Notes: generated from the sequence alone by a model not told the origin. A stretch of DNA of 64,000 bases from Candidatus Riesia sp. GBBU (GCA_002074035.1 CP012849.1:384172-448171); one strand, 5' to 3'; positions 19,206 through 28,810 are shown, counted from the stretch's first letter. Translations and numbers: made by a program.

Positions 19206-19640
19206 ATGATAATAAATTTTTTTAGTAAACATTTACTATTATGTACAACTTGGATTATGCTTTTTCTATTAGTTGTTACATTAACAATAAGTAGTTTTTT
19301 TTCCAAAATAGAAAATATTACTAGAACAAAAGCAATACAGTTAATTAATAGAAATAAAGCAGTTGTTGTTGATCTCCGTAACAGAAGTAAATTTTATAGT
19401 GGTCATATTATTTTTTCTATGAATTTTACACCTGAAGAAATTGAAAACAAAAAAATAGAAGGATTAATTAAGTATATAAACAATCCTGTAGTTGTAGTTT
19501 CTGAAAATGGAATAGAATCTTTCCATTCTGCTAAAAAACTTTCTCAATACGGATTCAATCAAGTGTATATTCTAAAAGAGGGAATAAATGGATGGTTAAA
19601 TAACGAATTACCTTTGACAAAGAAAAATATTATTTTATAA
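19206..19640 (+). CDS. yibN: Membrane-anchored rhodanese-like protein YibN, catalytic Cys replaced
   Basis: 144 residues, matching E. coli YibN (143). One N-terminal membrane helix lies at about 10-32, then a rhodanese fold with VVVDLRNRSKFYSGHI (about 53-68), and KEGINGWL near the end. In active rhodaneses a cysteine begins the active-site loop; the aligned position here is Ser105 (VVVSENGIESFH; E. coli VVVDGSGMQCQE). Sulfur transfer through a persulfide is therefore unlikely, and a structural or membrane role may remain. AAGGA precedes the ATG. Its E. coli neighbours grxC, secB and gpsA are absent. The exact role of YibN is not settled in my knowledge. Confidence 0.88.
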   Translation: MIINFFSKHLLLCTTWIMLFLLVVTLTISSFFSKIENITRTKAIQLINRNKAVVVDLRNRSKFYSGHIIFSMNFTPEEIENKKIEGLIKYINNPVVVVSENGIESFHSAKKLSQYGFNQVYILKEGINGWLNNELPLTKKNIIL

Positions 19641-19942
19641 AATTAAACTTTAAATTAATAAAATTATTTAAAATTAGTATGATATTTTATATTCTTTTTA
19701 TGAGAAATTGTCAAGTGTAATATTCTAAATAAAATACTTAATTAAATTTTAGAACTTTTGAGTTAAAATTATAACAGAAAATTAGTTATAATAAAATTTT
19801 CCATGTAAATTACTTGTGACTATTTTATATTTAAATCACTATTAAATATTTAATTTAAAACATGCTAAAAATGTTATTACATATAATGTATTTAATACTA
19901 TTAATACACTAAAATTAATTAACATATAAATTAATAACTCTT
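19641..19942. other. Non-coding gap yibN-murI
   Basis: Very AT-rich stretch in which I see no gene, tRNA or convincing terminator. murI has no clear ribosome-binding site. Confidence 0.55.
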
Positions 19943-20749
19943 ATGAAAATTAATAAAAATTTAGTTACTTCAGTATTAATCTTTGATTCTGGTATTGGAG
20001 GAATTCCTGTTTATCTTACAATTAAAAAAATTTTTCCCAAAATAAACTATGCTTATATAATTGATAATGACTCTTTTCCTTATGGTGATAAAAAGAATAG
20101 TTTCATAGTTGATAGAATTATAAAATGTATTTATAAAGTTCATAAGAAACAAAAAATAATTTTAGCTATTATTGCTTGTAATACTGCTAGTGTAATTAGC
20201 TTAAGAAAGCTCAGAGAAGTTTTTTCATTTCCAATTATCGGAATAATTCCTGATATAAAATCTGCTGTTAAAATAACTAAAAATAAAATTGTTGGGTTAC
20301 TTGCTACAAAAGCTACCATAAATAGTGCTTATATGAAACGTTTTATTAAAAATTTTTCTTCGTATGTAATAATTAGAAACATCATAGTTTCCGATATAAT
20401 AAATGTAGTAGAAAATATGTTTAATACTACATATCAATCAGTATATAAAACATTATCTATTTTGTCCCCATGGATCGAAGACAGAACAAGTAATCCTGAT
20501 ACTATCATACTTGGATGTACTCATCTTCTATTGATAAAAAAAGAAATCAAAAATTTTTTTGGAAGAAAAATTAATTTAATTGATTCAAAATCAGATCTTT
20601 TAAAAAATGTTTATATTTATAAGAAAAGTATTTTTAGTATTAAGAAAAAAAATACAGTCTACTATACCAAAATGGAAGAGAGAATCAAGATTTTGATACA
20701 AGTTTTTAAGGAAATCGGATTTGAAAAATTTGAAGAAATTTTTACTTAG
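19943..20749 (+). CDS. murI: Glutamate racemase
   Basis: Makes D-glutamate for peptidoglycan. Both catalytic cysteines are present: Cys79 in IIACNTASV and the second in ILGCTHLLLI (about residue 190), with FDSGIGGIPV at the N terminus and PYGDK typical of the family. 268 residues versus 285 in E. coli, mostly from a shorter N terminus. In E. coli murI is followed by rRNA operon rrnB; here only about 80 bases separate it from pgi and no rRNA is present. Together with mepM it indicates that a cell wall is still built and remodelled. Confidence 0.96.
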   Translation: MKINKNLVTSVLIFDSGIGGIPVYLTIKKIFPKINYAYIIDNDSFPYGDKKNSFIVDRIIKCIYKVHKKQKIILAIIACNTASVISLRKLREVFSFPIIGIIPDIKSAVKITKNKIVGLLATKATINSAYMKRFIKNFSSYVIIRNIIVSDIINVVENMFNTTYQSVYKTLSILSPWIEDRTSNPDTIILGCTHLLLIKKEIKNFFGRKINLIDSKSDLLKNVYIYKKSIFSIKKKNTVYYTKMEERIKILIQVFKEIGFEKFEEIFT

Positions 20750-20830
20750 AATATAATTAGATTACCTCAATTAAAATTACATATTATGTAATTAGATGTC
20801 TGATATCTTTTTTAATATTAGGAAATCTTT

Positions 20831-22441
20831 ATGAAGAATATTAATCCTACAAAAACTTTTTTTTGGAAAAAATTACAACATCATTATAACAGAGTCAGAA
20901 AAGTTAAAATTCAAGATTTATTTAAAGAAGACAAAAGTAGATTTTTAAAATTTTCTAAAAATTTTAGAGACATTATATGGATTGATTACTCTAAGAACAA
21001 AATCTTAGAAGAAACTATGAAAAATTTGTTCAATTTATCTAAAGAGATGGATGTAAAATCAGCAATAAACAGTATGTTTAATGGAGAAAAAATTAATAAA
21101 ACAGAGAATAGAGCAGTTTTGCATACAGCAATAAGAAACAGAAATAAAAATAAAATTATATTAGATGGAATTAAAATTAAAGAAGAAGTAAGAAAAATTT
21201 TTAAGAAAATAGAAAATTTTAGCGAAGATGTTATTGCAGGTAATTGGAGAGGATATAGTGGAAAAAGAATTACAGATATTGTTAATATAGGGATAGGTGG
21301 TTCAGACCTTGGGCCAAGAATGGTTTTGAAATCATTAAAATCGTATAGAAATCATTTAAAAATTCATTTTGTTTATAGCTCAGACGGAATTCATATTTTT
21401 GAAACTCTGAAAAAAATCTCTCACGAAACTACTTTATTTTTAATTTCTTCAAAAACTTTTTCGACTCATGAAACAATATCAAACTCAGAAATTGCAAAGA
21501 ATTGGTTCATATCAAAGTCAAAAAATATAAAACATATGCAACTTCATTTCTTTGCAATATCTATGAACTATAAAAAATCAATAGAATTTGGAATAGAAAA
21601 AAAGAATATATTCAAAATATTTGATTGGATTGGTGGACGTTACTCATTATGGTCTTCTGTTGGTCTATCAATAGCTTTGTCTATTGGATTTAAAAATTTT
21701 GAAAATTTGTTAGATGGAGCATATGCTATGGATAATCATTTTTTAAATACTACAGAAAGTGATAACATTCCTATAATACTAGCTCTAATAAGCATTTGGT
21801 ATAATAATTTTTTTAGATCTGAAACAGAAGTAATTTTACCATATAGTCAAAGATTATCTTTGCTTCCAACTTATCTTCAGCAGTGTTTAATGGAATCAAA
21901 TGGGAAATCTGTTGACAGGTTAGGAAATTTTATTAAATATCAAACATGTCCAATTATTTGGGGAGAGACTGGGACTAATTTTCAACATTCCTTTTGTCAA
22001 TTAATGCATCAAGGAAAAAAATTAATTCCTTGTGATTTTATAGGAGTTATACAAAATCCTGGATTTTCAGAAAAATGTCATGAAGAAACTATGTCTAATT
22101 TTTTTTCTCAAACAAGAGCTTTGGCATTTGGGAACTTTAGTAAAAAAAGTACAAAAAATTCAAATTTATACAAAGTTTTATTTGGAAATAGACCAAGTAA
22201 CTCAATTTTATTAAAAAAAATTGATCCGTATACAATTGGAGCTTTAATTTCTATGTATGAACATAAGACATTTGTTCAAGGAGTTATATGGAATATATAT
22301 AGTTTTGATCAGTGGGGAGTAGAACTTGGGAAAAAACTATCTTTTCAAATTTTATCTGACATAAGGAACAATAAAGAAATTGATAATTACGATGATTCAA
22401 CAAATAATATAATAAACCTGTATAAGAAATTCAAAAAATGA
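20831..22441 (+). CDS. pgi: Glucose-6-phosphate isomerase
   Basis: Glycolytic interconversion of glucose 6-phosphate and fructose 6-phosphate. Strong signatures: NIGIGGSDLGPRMVLKSL, SSDGIHIF, FLISSKTFSTHETISN, DWIGGRYSLWSSVGLSIAL, the MESNGKSV and GTNFQHSFCQLMHQG segments, and the C-terminal lysine region QWGVELGKKL. 536 residues versus 549 in E. coli. AGGAAA lies upstream of the ATG. It follows murI in the same orientation at a short distance and converges on plsB. Confidence 0.98.
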   Translation: MKNINPTKTFFWKKLQHHYNRVRKVKIQDLFKEDKSRFLKFSKNFRDIIWIDYSKNKILEETMKNLFNLSKEMDVKSAINSMFNGEKINKTENRAVLHTAIRNRNKNKIILDGIKIKEEVRKIFKKIENFSEDVIAGNWRGYSGKRITDIVNIGIGGSDLGPRMVLKSLKSYRNHLKIHFVYSSDGIHIFETLKKISHETTLFLISSKTFSTHETISNSEIAKNWFISKSKNIKHMQLHFFAISMNYKKSIEFGIEKKNIFKIFDWIGGRYSLWSSVGLSIALSIGFKNFENLLDGAYAMDNHFLNTTESDNIPIILALISIWYNNFFRSETEVILPYSQRLSLLPTYLQQCLMESNGKSVDRLGNFIKYQTCPIIWGETGTNFQHSFCQLMHQGKKLIPCDFIGVIQNPGFSEKCHEETMSNFFSQTRALAFGNFSKKSTKNSNLYKVLFGNRPSNSILLKKIDPYTIGALISMYEHKTFVQGVIWNIYSFDQWGVELGKKLSFQILSDIRNNKEIDNYDDSTNNIINLYKKFKK

Positions 22442-22550
22442 ATTAATAAAGTTTAATTTCATTGTAGTTAATCAACACGTCTACGATGTTTATTCGCAGT
22501 AGTAATTATATTTTTAATCAAAAACTTTGTTATGGATTTATAATAACTCA

Positions 22551-24863
22551 TTAGAAAAATTCTTTCAAAGTTTTATAAAAACTTTTAGTTTTTTTCATAA
22601 AGATTTCTTTTCCAGGTTCGTCTGTATATCCTTCATTTTTTAAAGTAGAAAGAAACTTTGTAAAAAATGTCTTACTGAAAAAATGAGAAAATTTTTTGTT
22701 TTTTTGAAAAAATTTTTTTGTTTTTACTTGAATTGTTTGTTTAAGATTATTTCTATCAAATTTTGAAGAATTTACTAAGCAATTGAATAAAAACAAATAC
22801 AAAAATAATACGTTTTTTGAAATCTCTGAAAAAGATTCTAAGAATTCTATGAAATTTTTATTAATTTTAATTATCTTTTTATTTATAAAAAAAATTATTT
22901 TTTGGTTTTCTAAATTCTTTAAAGTTTCATTTATTTCATAAACTAATTTATTTGAAGAATATCTCAAAAAATATGTTATCTTCATAAAAGGGTAAATTAA
23001 TATCACAATATTATATATTTCTTTTTTGGTTAAAAATTTTTTAATTAAGATCAAAACAACTAAAGATTGTAAAATAAAAAGATGTTCTATATTATTTTTA
23101 TAATAAAAAATTGAATAGTTATTTTTATCAGAATAAACAAAAACTTTTGTAAATTTCTTTTTTAAAGAAAAAACTTTTAATTTTGATGATTCTATAATTA
23201 ATCTTTTAATTTTTTCTATATTAGAAAAAAACTTTTTATATCTTTTTGCAACTAAGCTAATGTATATTTTTATTTGTTTAATAAATTTGTTTATTTCAAC
23301 AAAATTATTTTTTGAGAAAAATATTACTATAGAACATAATTGAACTATGTTGATGTTTAATGATTTATCAATTTCTTTCATAATGGTTTCAGACAATTTT
23401 TTAGTTATAATGTTTATTTTAAAAAGATCAATATTTTCACAAGCATTTGAATCTAAACAGAAAATATTCTTATTTAAGAACTTGGATAAGTAAATTGGTT
23501 TTCCAAAATTTATATAACTTTCACCAAGATTCTTTAACTTTATTAAATTCTTTACCAAAGAATAAAAATTTTCTTTTCTTTTTCTGTTTTCCTTTATCTC
23601 TCTTGAATAAGAAGATATTTCAAAAATACACTCATATGTAATATTTACTGGAATTATTACTATTGAATTAAGTTTATTTTTAGCATATTCAACTATAGTT
23701 GATAAAATCCCAGTTTTTGGGTTAAGCAAAACTCCAGTTCTTGATCTTTCTCCTTCTATGAAATACTCTATTGAACATCCAATATGAAGTAAACATTTTA
23801 AATATTCTTTAAGAATTATCGAATATGTTTTGTTAAATGTAGACCTACGTATAAAAAAAGCTCCTAATTTTTTTAAAATTGTTCCAATTGGCCAGAAGTT
23901 TAAATTAATTCCAGCTGCTATATACGGAGGAAAAATTCCATTTTTATACAAAATGTATGAGAGTAACAAATAGTCCATATGACTCTTATGAGACGAAATA
24001 TAAACTATTTTATTGCCATTTTTAATAACTTTGTGAACTCTTTCTATATATTTAACATTTATATTTTTATATATTATTTTGAATACTTTACTTAGAATTT
24101 TTCCTGTTATTACAACCATGTTATAAGAAAATTTTGATGATATCTCATTAATTAATTTTATTATTGTTTTTTTAGATTTTTTAACTGATATATTTTCAGT
24201 TCTCGATTTTTTATAAATTAAGTTTTGTACTTTCTTTGAAGAAAGAACTTTATTTTTAATATTTTTTTGTATATTAACGTCTGGTCCTAATATAGATATT
24301 TTATTTCTAATAAAAGATATTCTAGTAAGTCTAATTAATTTCTCTATAAAAAGATCATCATATTTATTTTTTTTTAAGATGTCATTTAATGATACTGGTT
24401 TTAAAAAAAATATAAAGAAATCTGATCCTACAAGTAATGAGAAAAAAACTTTTATTTTTCTTATTAAGTTATGAATAAAAAACATTCCTTTTTTTTTATT
24501 TCCAGAGAACATAATAACTGAAACAGGTAATATTTTGATATCTAGTTTTTTTATAATCTTGTCAATATTTTTGTCGAGTATTATTTTTAATATATCTTCT
24601 TTATTCTTAAAAGAGAAATAAGAATTAATTTCAATTCTATTTAAATTAATTTTATTTAAAGGATCAAACAAACCTAATGAAACACATTTATTTCTTAAGA
24701 TTACTAAATTTCTTTTAGAAAAAGATTCGAATAAGTATAAAATTATATTTTTTCTATTTATGCCAAATTTCTTCATTGGATTTTTAGGTATTATATAAAT
24801 TCTTATAAAATATTTAGTTATTTTAGATAAAAAGTCATAAAAAAACTTACGTAAATAAGGCAT
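22551..24863 (-). CDS. plsB: Glycerol-3-phosphate 1-O-acyltransferase PlsB
   Basis: Inner-membrane enzyme that acylates sn-glycerol 3-phosphate, the first step of phospholipid synthesis. The acyltransferase blocks are intact: block I HX4D in YISSHKSHMDYLLLSYILY, then AAGINLNFWPIGTILKKLGAFFIRR (block II), IEYFIEGERSRTG (block III) and IIPVNITYE (block IV). The C-terminal region is long and very Lys/Phe/Ile-rich but still ends with KNEGYTDE, the counterpart of E. coli RDEGYISD. 770 residues versus 807. AAGGA precedes the ATG. Keeping this large enzyme suggests the symbiont makes its own membrane lipids instead of relying on the host. Confidence 0.96.
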   Translation of the reverse strand: MPYLRKFFYDFLSKITKYFIRIYIIPKNPMKKFGINRKNIILYLFESFSKRNLVILRNKCVSLGLFDPLNKINLNRIEINSYFSFKNKEDILKIILDKNIDKIIKKLDIKILPVSVIMFSGNKKKGMFFIHNLIRKIKVFFSLLVGSDFFIFFLKPVSLNDILKKNKYDDLFIEKLIRLTRISFIRNKISILGPDVNIQKNIKNKVLSSKKVQNLIYKKSRTENISVKKSKKTIIKLINEISSKFSYNMVVITGKILSKVFKIIYKNINVKYIERVHKVIKNGNKIVYISSHKSHMDYLLLSYILYKNGIFPPYIAAGINLNFWPIGTILKKLGAFFIRRSTFNKTYSIILKEYLKCLLHIGCSIEYFIEGERSRTGVLLNPKTGILSTIVEYAKNKLNSIVIIPVNITYECIFEISSYSREIKENRKRKENFYSLVKNLIKLKNLGESYINFGKPIYLSKFLNKNIFCLDSNACENIDLFKINIITKKLSETIMKEIDKSLNINIVQLCSIVIFFSKNNFVEINKFIKQIKIYISLVAKRYKKFFSNIEKIKRLIIESSKLKVFSLKKKFTKVFVYSDKNNYSIFYYKNNIEHLFILQSLVVLILIKKFLTKKEIYNIVILIYPFMKITYFLRYSSNKLVYEINETLKNLENQKIIFFINKKIIKINKNFIEFLESFSEISKNVLFLYLFLFNCLVNSSKFDRNNLKQTIQVKTKKFFQKNKKFSHFFSKTFFTKFLSTLKNEGYTDEPGKEIFMKKTKSFYKTLKEFF

Positions 24864-24943
24864 AATTATCCTTTAGTACAATATCTTAATTTTATTTTAC
24901 AGTTAAAACATGTTTCGGTTGAGTCTTATGAAATATAGTATAA

Positions 24944-24974
24944 GAAAACATACACAATTTTAATTTATTGTATG
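24944..24974 (-). terminator. Possible terminator of the pgsA-tRNA-Cys-tRNA-Leu unit
   Basis: On the minus strand CATACAAT and ATTGTGTATG form a stem with a two-base bulge (24949-24974), followed by TTTTC. It lies directly downstream of tRNA-Leu(TAA) and before plsB. The stem is A/T-rich, so the call is tentative. Confidence 0.4.
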
Positions 24975-24989
24975 TTAAAAATTTTTATA

Positions 24990-25081
24990 TGCCCAGAGCG
25001 GGATTTGAACCCGCATAACTTATTTTAATTAAGTTGAGGGATTTTAAGTCCCTTGTGTATACCAAATTTCACCATCTGGGC
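24990..25081 (-). tRNA. leuZ: tRNA-Leu (anticodon TAA)
   Basis: Reverse-strand cloverleaf with acceptor GCCCAGA/TCTGGGC, anticodon stem-loop AGGGACTTAAAATCCCT, a long class II variable arm, T loop TTCAAAT and discriminator A (24990). CCA is not encoded. Directly downstream of tRNA-Cys, as leuZ follows cysT in E. coli. Confidence 0.96.
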
Positions 25082-25089
25082 AAATTTTA

Positions 25090-25162
25090 AGGCGTGTCTC
25101 GGAATCGAACCGAGTTAAAACGGATTTGCAATCCGCTACATTATCCTTTCTGTCAACACGCC
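25090..25162 (-). tRNA. cysT: tRNA-Cys (anticodon GCA)
   Basis: Acceptor GGCGTGT/ACACGCC, anticodon stem-loop CGGATTGCAAATCCG, T loop TTCGATT, and the tRNA-Cys-specific discriminator T (complement of 25090). Lies between pgsA and leuZ as in E. coli, but the tRNA-Gly (glyW) that precedes it there is missing. Confidence 0.97.
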
Positions 25163-25202
25163 ACTATTGTATAAGTTTAACCTTTTCTATCATTAATTTA
25201 AA

Positions 25203-25790
25203 TTAATGTTTGTCCTGTTCTCTAATATTTTTATCAAACACAGAAAAATTTTTTTTAAATATTTTGTATGATATATATAAATACTGTAGCATAGAAAAAA
25301 ATGATAAAAAAGTTGAGAAATACAATAAACTTACCGTTAGTAACATTTTAGTGTTATCTGGTCTAAGTAGTAGAACAATTATTGAGATCATTTGAAAAAC
25401 AGTTTTGAATTTACTTATTGTAGAAACAGATAAATGTTCTCTTTTTCTTTCTTTTGCCATCCATTCTCTTAGAGAACAAACAATTATTTCTCTTATAATA
25501 ATTATAACTGTTGGAATCGTGATCCACCAAATATGATAATACTCGTTTATTAATATTAATGTAGTAACTATCATTAGCTTATCAGCTACTGGATCAAGAA
25601 ACTCTCCAAAATTTGTTCTTTTCTTGCAAATCCTCGCTAAAAGACCATCTATCAAATCAGTGAAAGATGCAAAAGCAAACAATACAGAACATAAAATTGG
25701 TGACCAACTAACAGGTATATAAAAAAACAATACAAAAATTGGAGATAATGAAATTCTGATTAATGTTATTATAATGGGTATATTTATCAT
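25203..25790 (-). CDS. pgsA: CDP-diacylglycerol-glycerol-3-phosphate 3-phosphatidyltransferase
   Basis: Integral-membrane enzyme that makes phosphatidylglycerol phosphate from CDP-diacylglycerol. The CDP-alcohol phosphatidyltransferase motif is complete: DLIDGLLAR, then GEFLDPVADK. The N terminus MINIPIIITLIRI aligns with E. coli MQFNIPTLLTLFRV when the ATG at 25788-25790 is used; a TTG two codons upstream is also possible. About 195 residues versus 182, the excess being a C-terminal Lys-rich tail. Four to five hydrophobic segments are visible. It begins the pgsA-cysT-leuZ cluster. Confidence 0.95.
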   Translation of the reverse strand: MINIPIIITLIRISLSPIFVLFFYIPVSWSPILCSVLFAFASFTDLIDGLLARICKKRTNFGEFLDPVADKLMIVTTLILINEYYHIWWITIPTVIIIIREIIVCSLREWMAKERKREHLSVSTISKFKTVFQMISIIVLLLRPDNTKMLLTVSLLYFSTFLSFFSMLQYLYISYKIFKKNFSVFDKNIREQDKH

Positions 25791-25995
25791 ATTCAAAAAA
25801 TTTTATTCTTATATTGTTCATTATTGATAATCTATTCAACGTATACCGTTTTGTTCTGTACTGGAAAATTTTTTAATTTTCTTAAACATAATATTAATTT
25901 TAAAGTAAAATTTTCTTTAACTTTTAACGTCTAAATAAATATACTATGTTCTAAAGTAAATTCACTGTAGACATAATATAAAAAACTAAATTTGT

Positions 25996-27453
25996 CTAAG
26001 AATTTGCTATTTTATTTAAAACTGGAGAAATAATTAACATAATTACAGAAATTATTGCAGTAACTATTCCAATTTTCATGAAAACACTACTATATATATA
26101 CAAAGAATCTAATTGATTAAAAAGTTTTTCTTCATGAAAAGTAGTCATAGAAGCTAAATGTCCAGAAAGAAATGCAGCTATTGAACTAGTTAAAAACCAT
26201 GATCCCATGACAAATCCAATTAGATTTCTTGGAATTAGTTTAGCAATCATAGAAAGTCCAAGTCCAGAAATCATTAGTTCTCCTACACTTTGTAAACCAT
26301 ATGACATAATTAACCAATACGGTGAAACAATTCCATTTTCACTAGAAAATCTAGAACTTAACGATAGTAGTAAAAAAGAAACTGAACAAAATACCATTCC
26401 TATAGAAAATTTATACGGTATTGAAAATTTACTACCAAATTTTCTATAGAAAATTGAAAGTAAAGGACTTATCAACATAATCCACATTGGATTCAATGCT
26501 TGATATTGAGCTGGTTCTAAAGAAATACCAAAAATCTTACGTTCTACATTATGTTCAGCAAAAAAATTCAATGAAGTTGGCATTTGCCCATATAGAACGA
26601 AGAATATCATTGCTTCATTCATTAAGATGAATGCAACAATCATTTTTTTTTTGTTATTTCCTTTCAAACAAATCATTTCTTTGGTGAAAAATGCTGTTAT
26701 GAAAAGATAAATTAATATTAAAGTTACTTTTGTTACTAAAAAATTTTTTAGTAACCAATTTGAGAAAGCTATCATAAAAATAGTTCCAATTACAACGTAG
26801 ACATAAACTTTGATATCTATTTTTTTGAAATCTGGTTTTGAACCAAAATCTTTCACTAAATTCTTACATAGAATAAAATTCAACATGGTAATTAACAATC
26901 CTACTACACTCATTGAAAATGCTATATTCCAACCGAAATGTTTTACAATTAATGGAACAATAAACATAGATAAAAATGATCCAATATTAATAGCCATATA
27001 GTATATTGTAAATGCGCTATCTAATCTTTCGTCATTTTCTTGATAACAAGAAGAAAGAAGAGCAGAAGGATTAGCTTTAAATAGTCCATTACCTACTGAT
27101 ACTGTAGATAATCCAAGATATAAAAGATTAATATTATTCTTAGACAAAGCTAGAAATAAGTAACCAATAGTTAACACCAAAATACCAAAAATAATTACTC
27201 TTTTAGATCCTAATATCTTATCTCCTAACCATCCACCTAAAGAAACGAAACCATACACTAGTGCTGTGAATGATGAAAATAATTCAAAAGACTGAGTTTC
27301 TGACATATTTAAATGTTTTGTTAAATATATTGTCAGAATACCTTGTAATCCATAAAATCCAAACCTTTCCCATAACTCAATTGAGAAAATTAAATAAAGA
27401 GAACTAGGTTGTTTTGATGATTTATAAATTGTATTATCTTTTTTTTCAATCAT
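25996..27453 (-). CDS. dtpA: Proton-dependent di/tripeptide permease, DtpA type
   Basis: Major-facilitator peptide:proton symporter of the POT family in the inner membrane. The POT signature ExxERF is intact in SIELWERFGFYGLQGILTIYL, followed by GGWLGDKILGSKRVI and NGLFKANPSALLSSCY; later QALNPMWIMLISPLL and SVGELMISGLGLSMIAKL agree with the E. coli DtpA branch rather than DtpB or DtpD. 485 residues versus 500, with about 12-14 hydrophobic helices. AGGAT precedes the ATG. It would let the symbiont import peptides, a cheap source of the amino acids it may no longer make. Confidence 0.93.
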   Translation of the reverse strand: MIEKKDNTIYKSSKQPSSLYLIFSIELWERFGFYGLQGILTIYLTKHLNMSETQSFELFSSFTALVYGFVSLGGWLGDKILGSKRVIIFGILVLTIGYLFLALSKNNINLLYLGLSTVSVGNGLFKANPSALLSSCYQENDERLDSAFTIYYMAINIGSFLSMFIVPLIVKHFGWNIAFSMSVVGLLITMLNFILCKNLVKDFGSKPDFKKIDIKVYVYVVIGTIFMIAFSNWLLKNFLVTKVTLILIYLFITAFFTKEMICLKGNNKKKMIVAFILMNEAMIFFVLYGQMPTSLNFFAEHNVERKIFGISLEPAQYQALNPMWIMLISPLLSIFYRKFGSKFSIPYKFSIGMVFCSVSFLLLSLSSRFSSENGIVSPYWLIMSYGLQSVGELMISGLGLSMIAKLIPRNLIGFVMGSWFLTSSIAAFLSGHLASMTTFHEEKLFNQLDSLYIYSSVFMKIGIVTAIISVIMLIISPVLNKIANS

Positions 27454-28490
27454 TGAAATCCTAAATAGGTTTTGATTTTTTAAAAACCATAAAAATTAAG
27501 TAAAAAAATTCTATGGTTCATATGTTGGTGAAAAGTATTTATTATAAATAACGTTAGTAAATTTTTTTTGAAGAAAATTATATTATCAAATAAACCAATC
27601 TGTTATATTTTATTTTTAGACAAATATATTTTAAGACTTACTGAATAATCTATTTTTACATTATTATACTTTCTTATTTTACTGATAAAATCATTATTTA
27701 AGCTTTTCTTAGTTTTAATTTCATCTTAATAAATTTTCTAAAAACTATTACATAAATTAATATTTAAGAAGTTTCAAATTTCTACAAATCTATAGATTTT
27801 TGTATTTTAAACAAAATTTTTGTTTGGAAAGAGAAATTTATTTAATCATATGAATCTTTTAGAAGATATTTAATATGTCAACATTTTAAAAGAAATTTTA
27901 AAAAATTCTGAGATAATTAAGAAAAATAGAAATTCTATGTAGAATCATAAAATATAATTTAAATATTTCTAGATTTTTGCAAACCATTTTAATTCGAGTT
28001 TGGTAATTGAACAAAACACTCTAAAATACAAACTAAACACTGTAGATTATAATGTCTCATGTATTTAAATGCAATATCTTGTTATATGGTATTTCATTGT
28101 AAATTTTTTAAAAATACTTAACCATCTTAGTATAAAAATCAAAGATAGTAAAAAATAATTTTTATTATTAAAGTGATTTATAACACATTTTATGTGTATA
28201 TGATAAAATTACTCTATTTCTGTAATTTATTTAACATTTTATGATAACTTAAGAAATTTTTTATAAAAATTTTTCCAAATTTGAAAGTTATTTTATGAAG
28301 AGCCAATTTAAGATTTTTTGATATTCTATTTACTATTCTTTTAATATTAACTTATATATCAATAAAGATTATCGAATAATTATTCTTCCATAAATAATTG
28401 CATTCTCCTGTGCTTTTAGGTCATCTATAATTTATAGCAAAGCTATGTTCAAGTATTACTCATACAATGACTTATATATTTTATATAAAA

Positions 28491-28530
28491 AACAATATGT
28501 TTCTAAAGTAAGCAATATGTCTAAAATACA
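28491..28530. repeat. Imperfect tandem repeat
   Basis: Two adjoining units, ACAATATGTTTCTAAAGTAA and GCAATATGTCTAAAATACA, differ by a two-base indel and a few substitutions and run directly into the palindrome at 28532. Confidence 0.5.
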
Positions 28531-28531
28531 A

Positions 28532-28551
28532 TATATATGATATCATATATA
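28532..28551. repeat. 20-bp perfect palindrome
   Basis: TATATATGATATCATATATA reads identically on both strands, centred on GATATC. Alternating A/T could produce this by chance, so no role is claimed. Confidence 0.7.
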
Positions 28552-28725
28552 ATAGTTTTATTTTTCATTTTTTTAATGATATAATTATGTGTTCTAGTTA
28601 TTTCAATACTTTCATCAAATAAGTATCTATTACATAATAATTTTGAAGAAATTACGTTTATTCTAGTTATAAATTGAAAATATCTAATATATTCTAAGTT
28701 TTTATAAAAATTATAATTTTTACTA

Positions 28726-28810
28726 TGCCGAAGATCGGACTCGAACCGATAAATCTTTTTAAGATAGTTGATTTTGAATCAACTGCGTTTTCCAATTTCG
28801 CCACTTCGGC
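28726..28810 (-). tRNA. leuX: tRNA-Leu (anticodon CAA)
   Basis: Acceptor GCCGAAG/CTTCGGC, anticodon stem-loop GTTGATTCAAAATCAAC, a long variable arm, T loop TTCGAGT and discriminator A. Very close to E. coli leuX in the acceptor, D and anticodon arms. CCA is not encoded. It lies 8 bases after gdhA on the same strand. Confidence 0.96.

Larger units (their letters stand above)
27454..28725. other. Long non-coding stretch (about 1.3 kb) dtpA to tRNA-Leu
   Basis: The largest gene-free stretch in the window. Six-frame reading gives only short, stop-ridden pieces and no family I recognise. It contains a 20-bp perfect palindrome (28532-28551), an imperfect direct repeat next to it, and a short relatively GC-richer patch near 28390-28450. 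It is most likely the residue of deleted genes. Confidence 0.6.
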
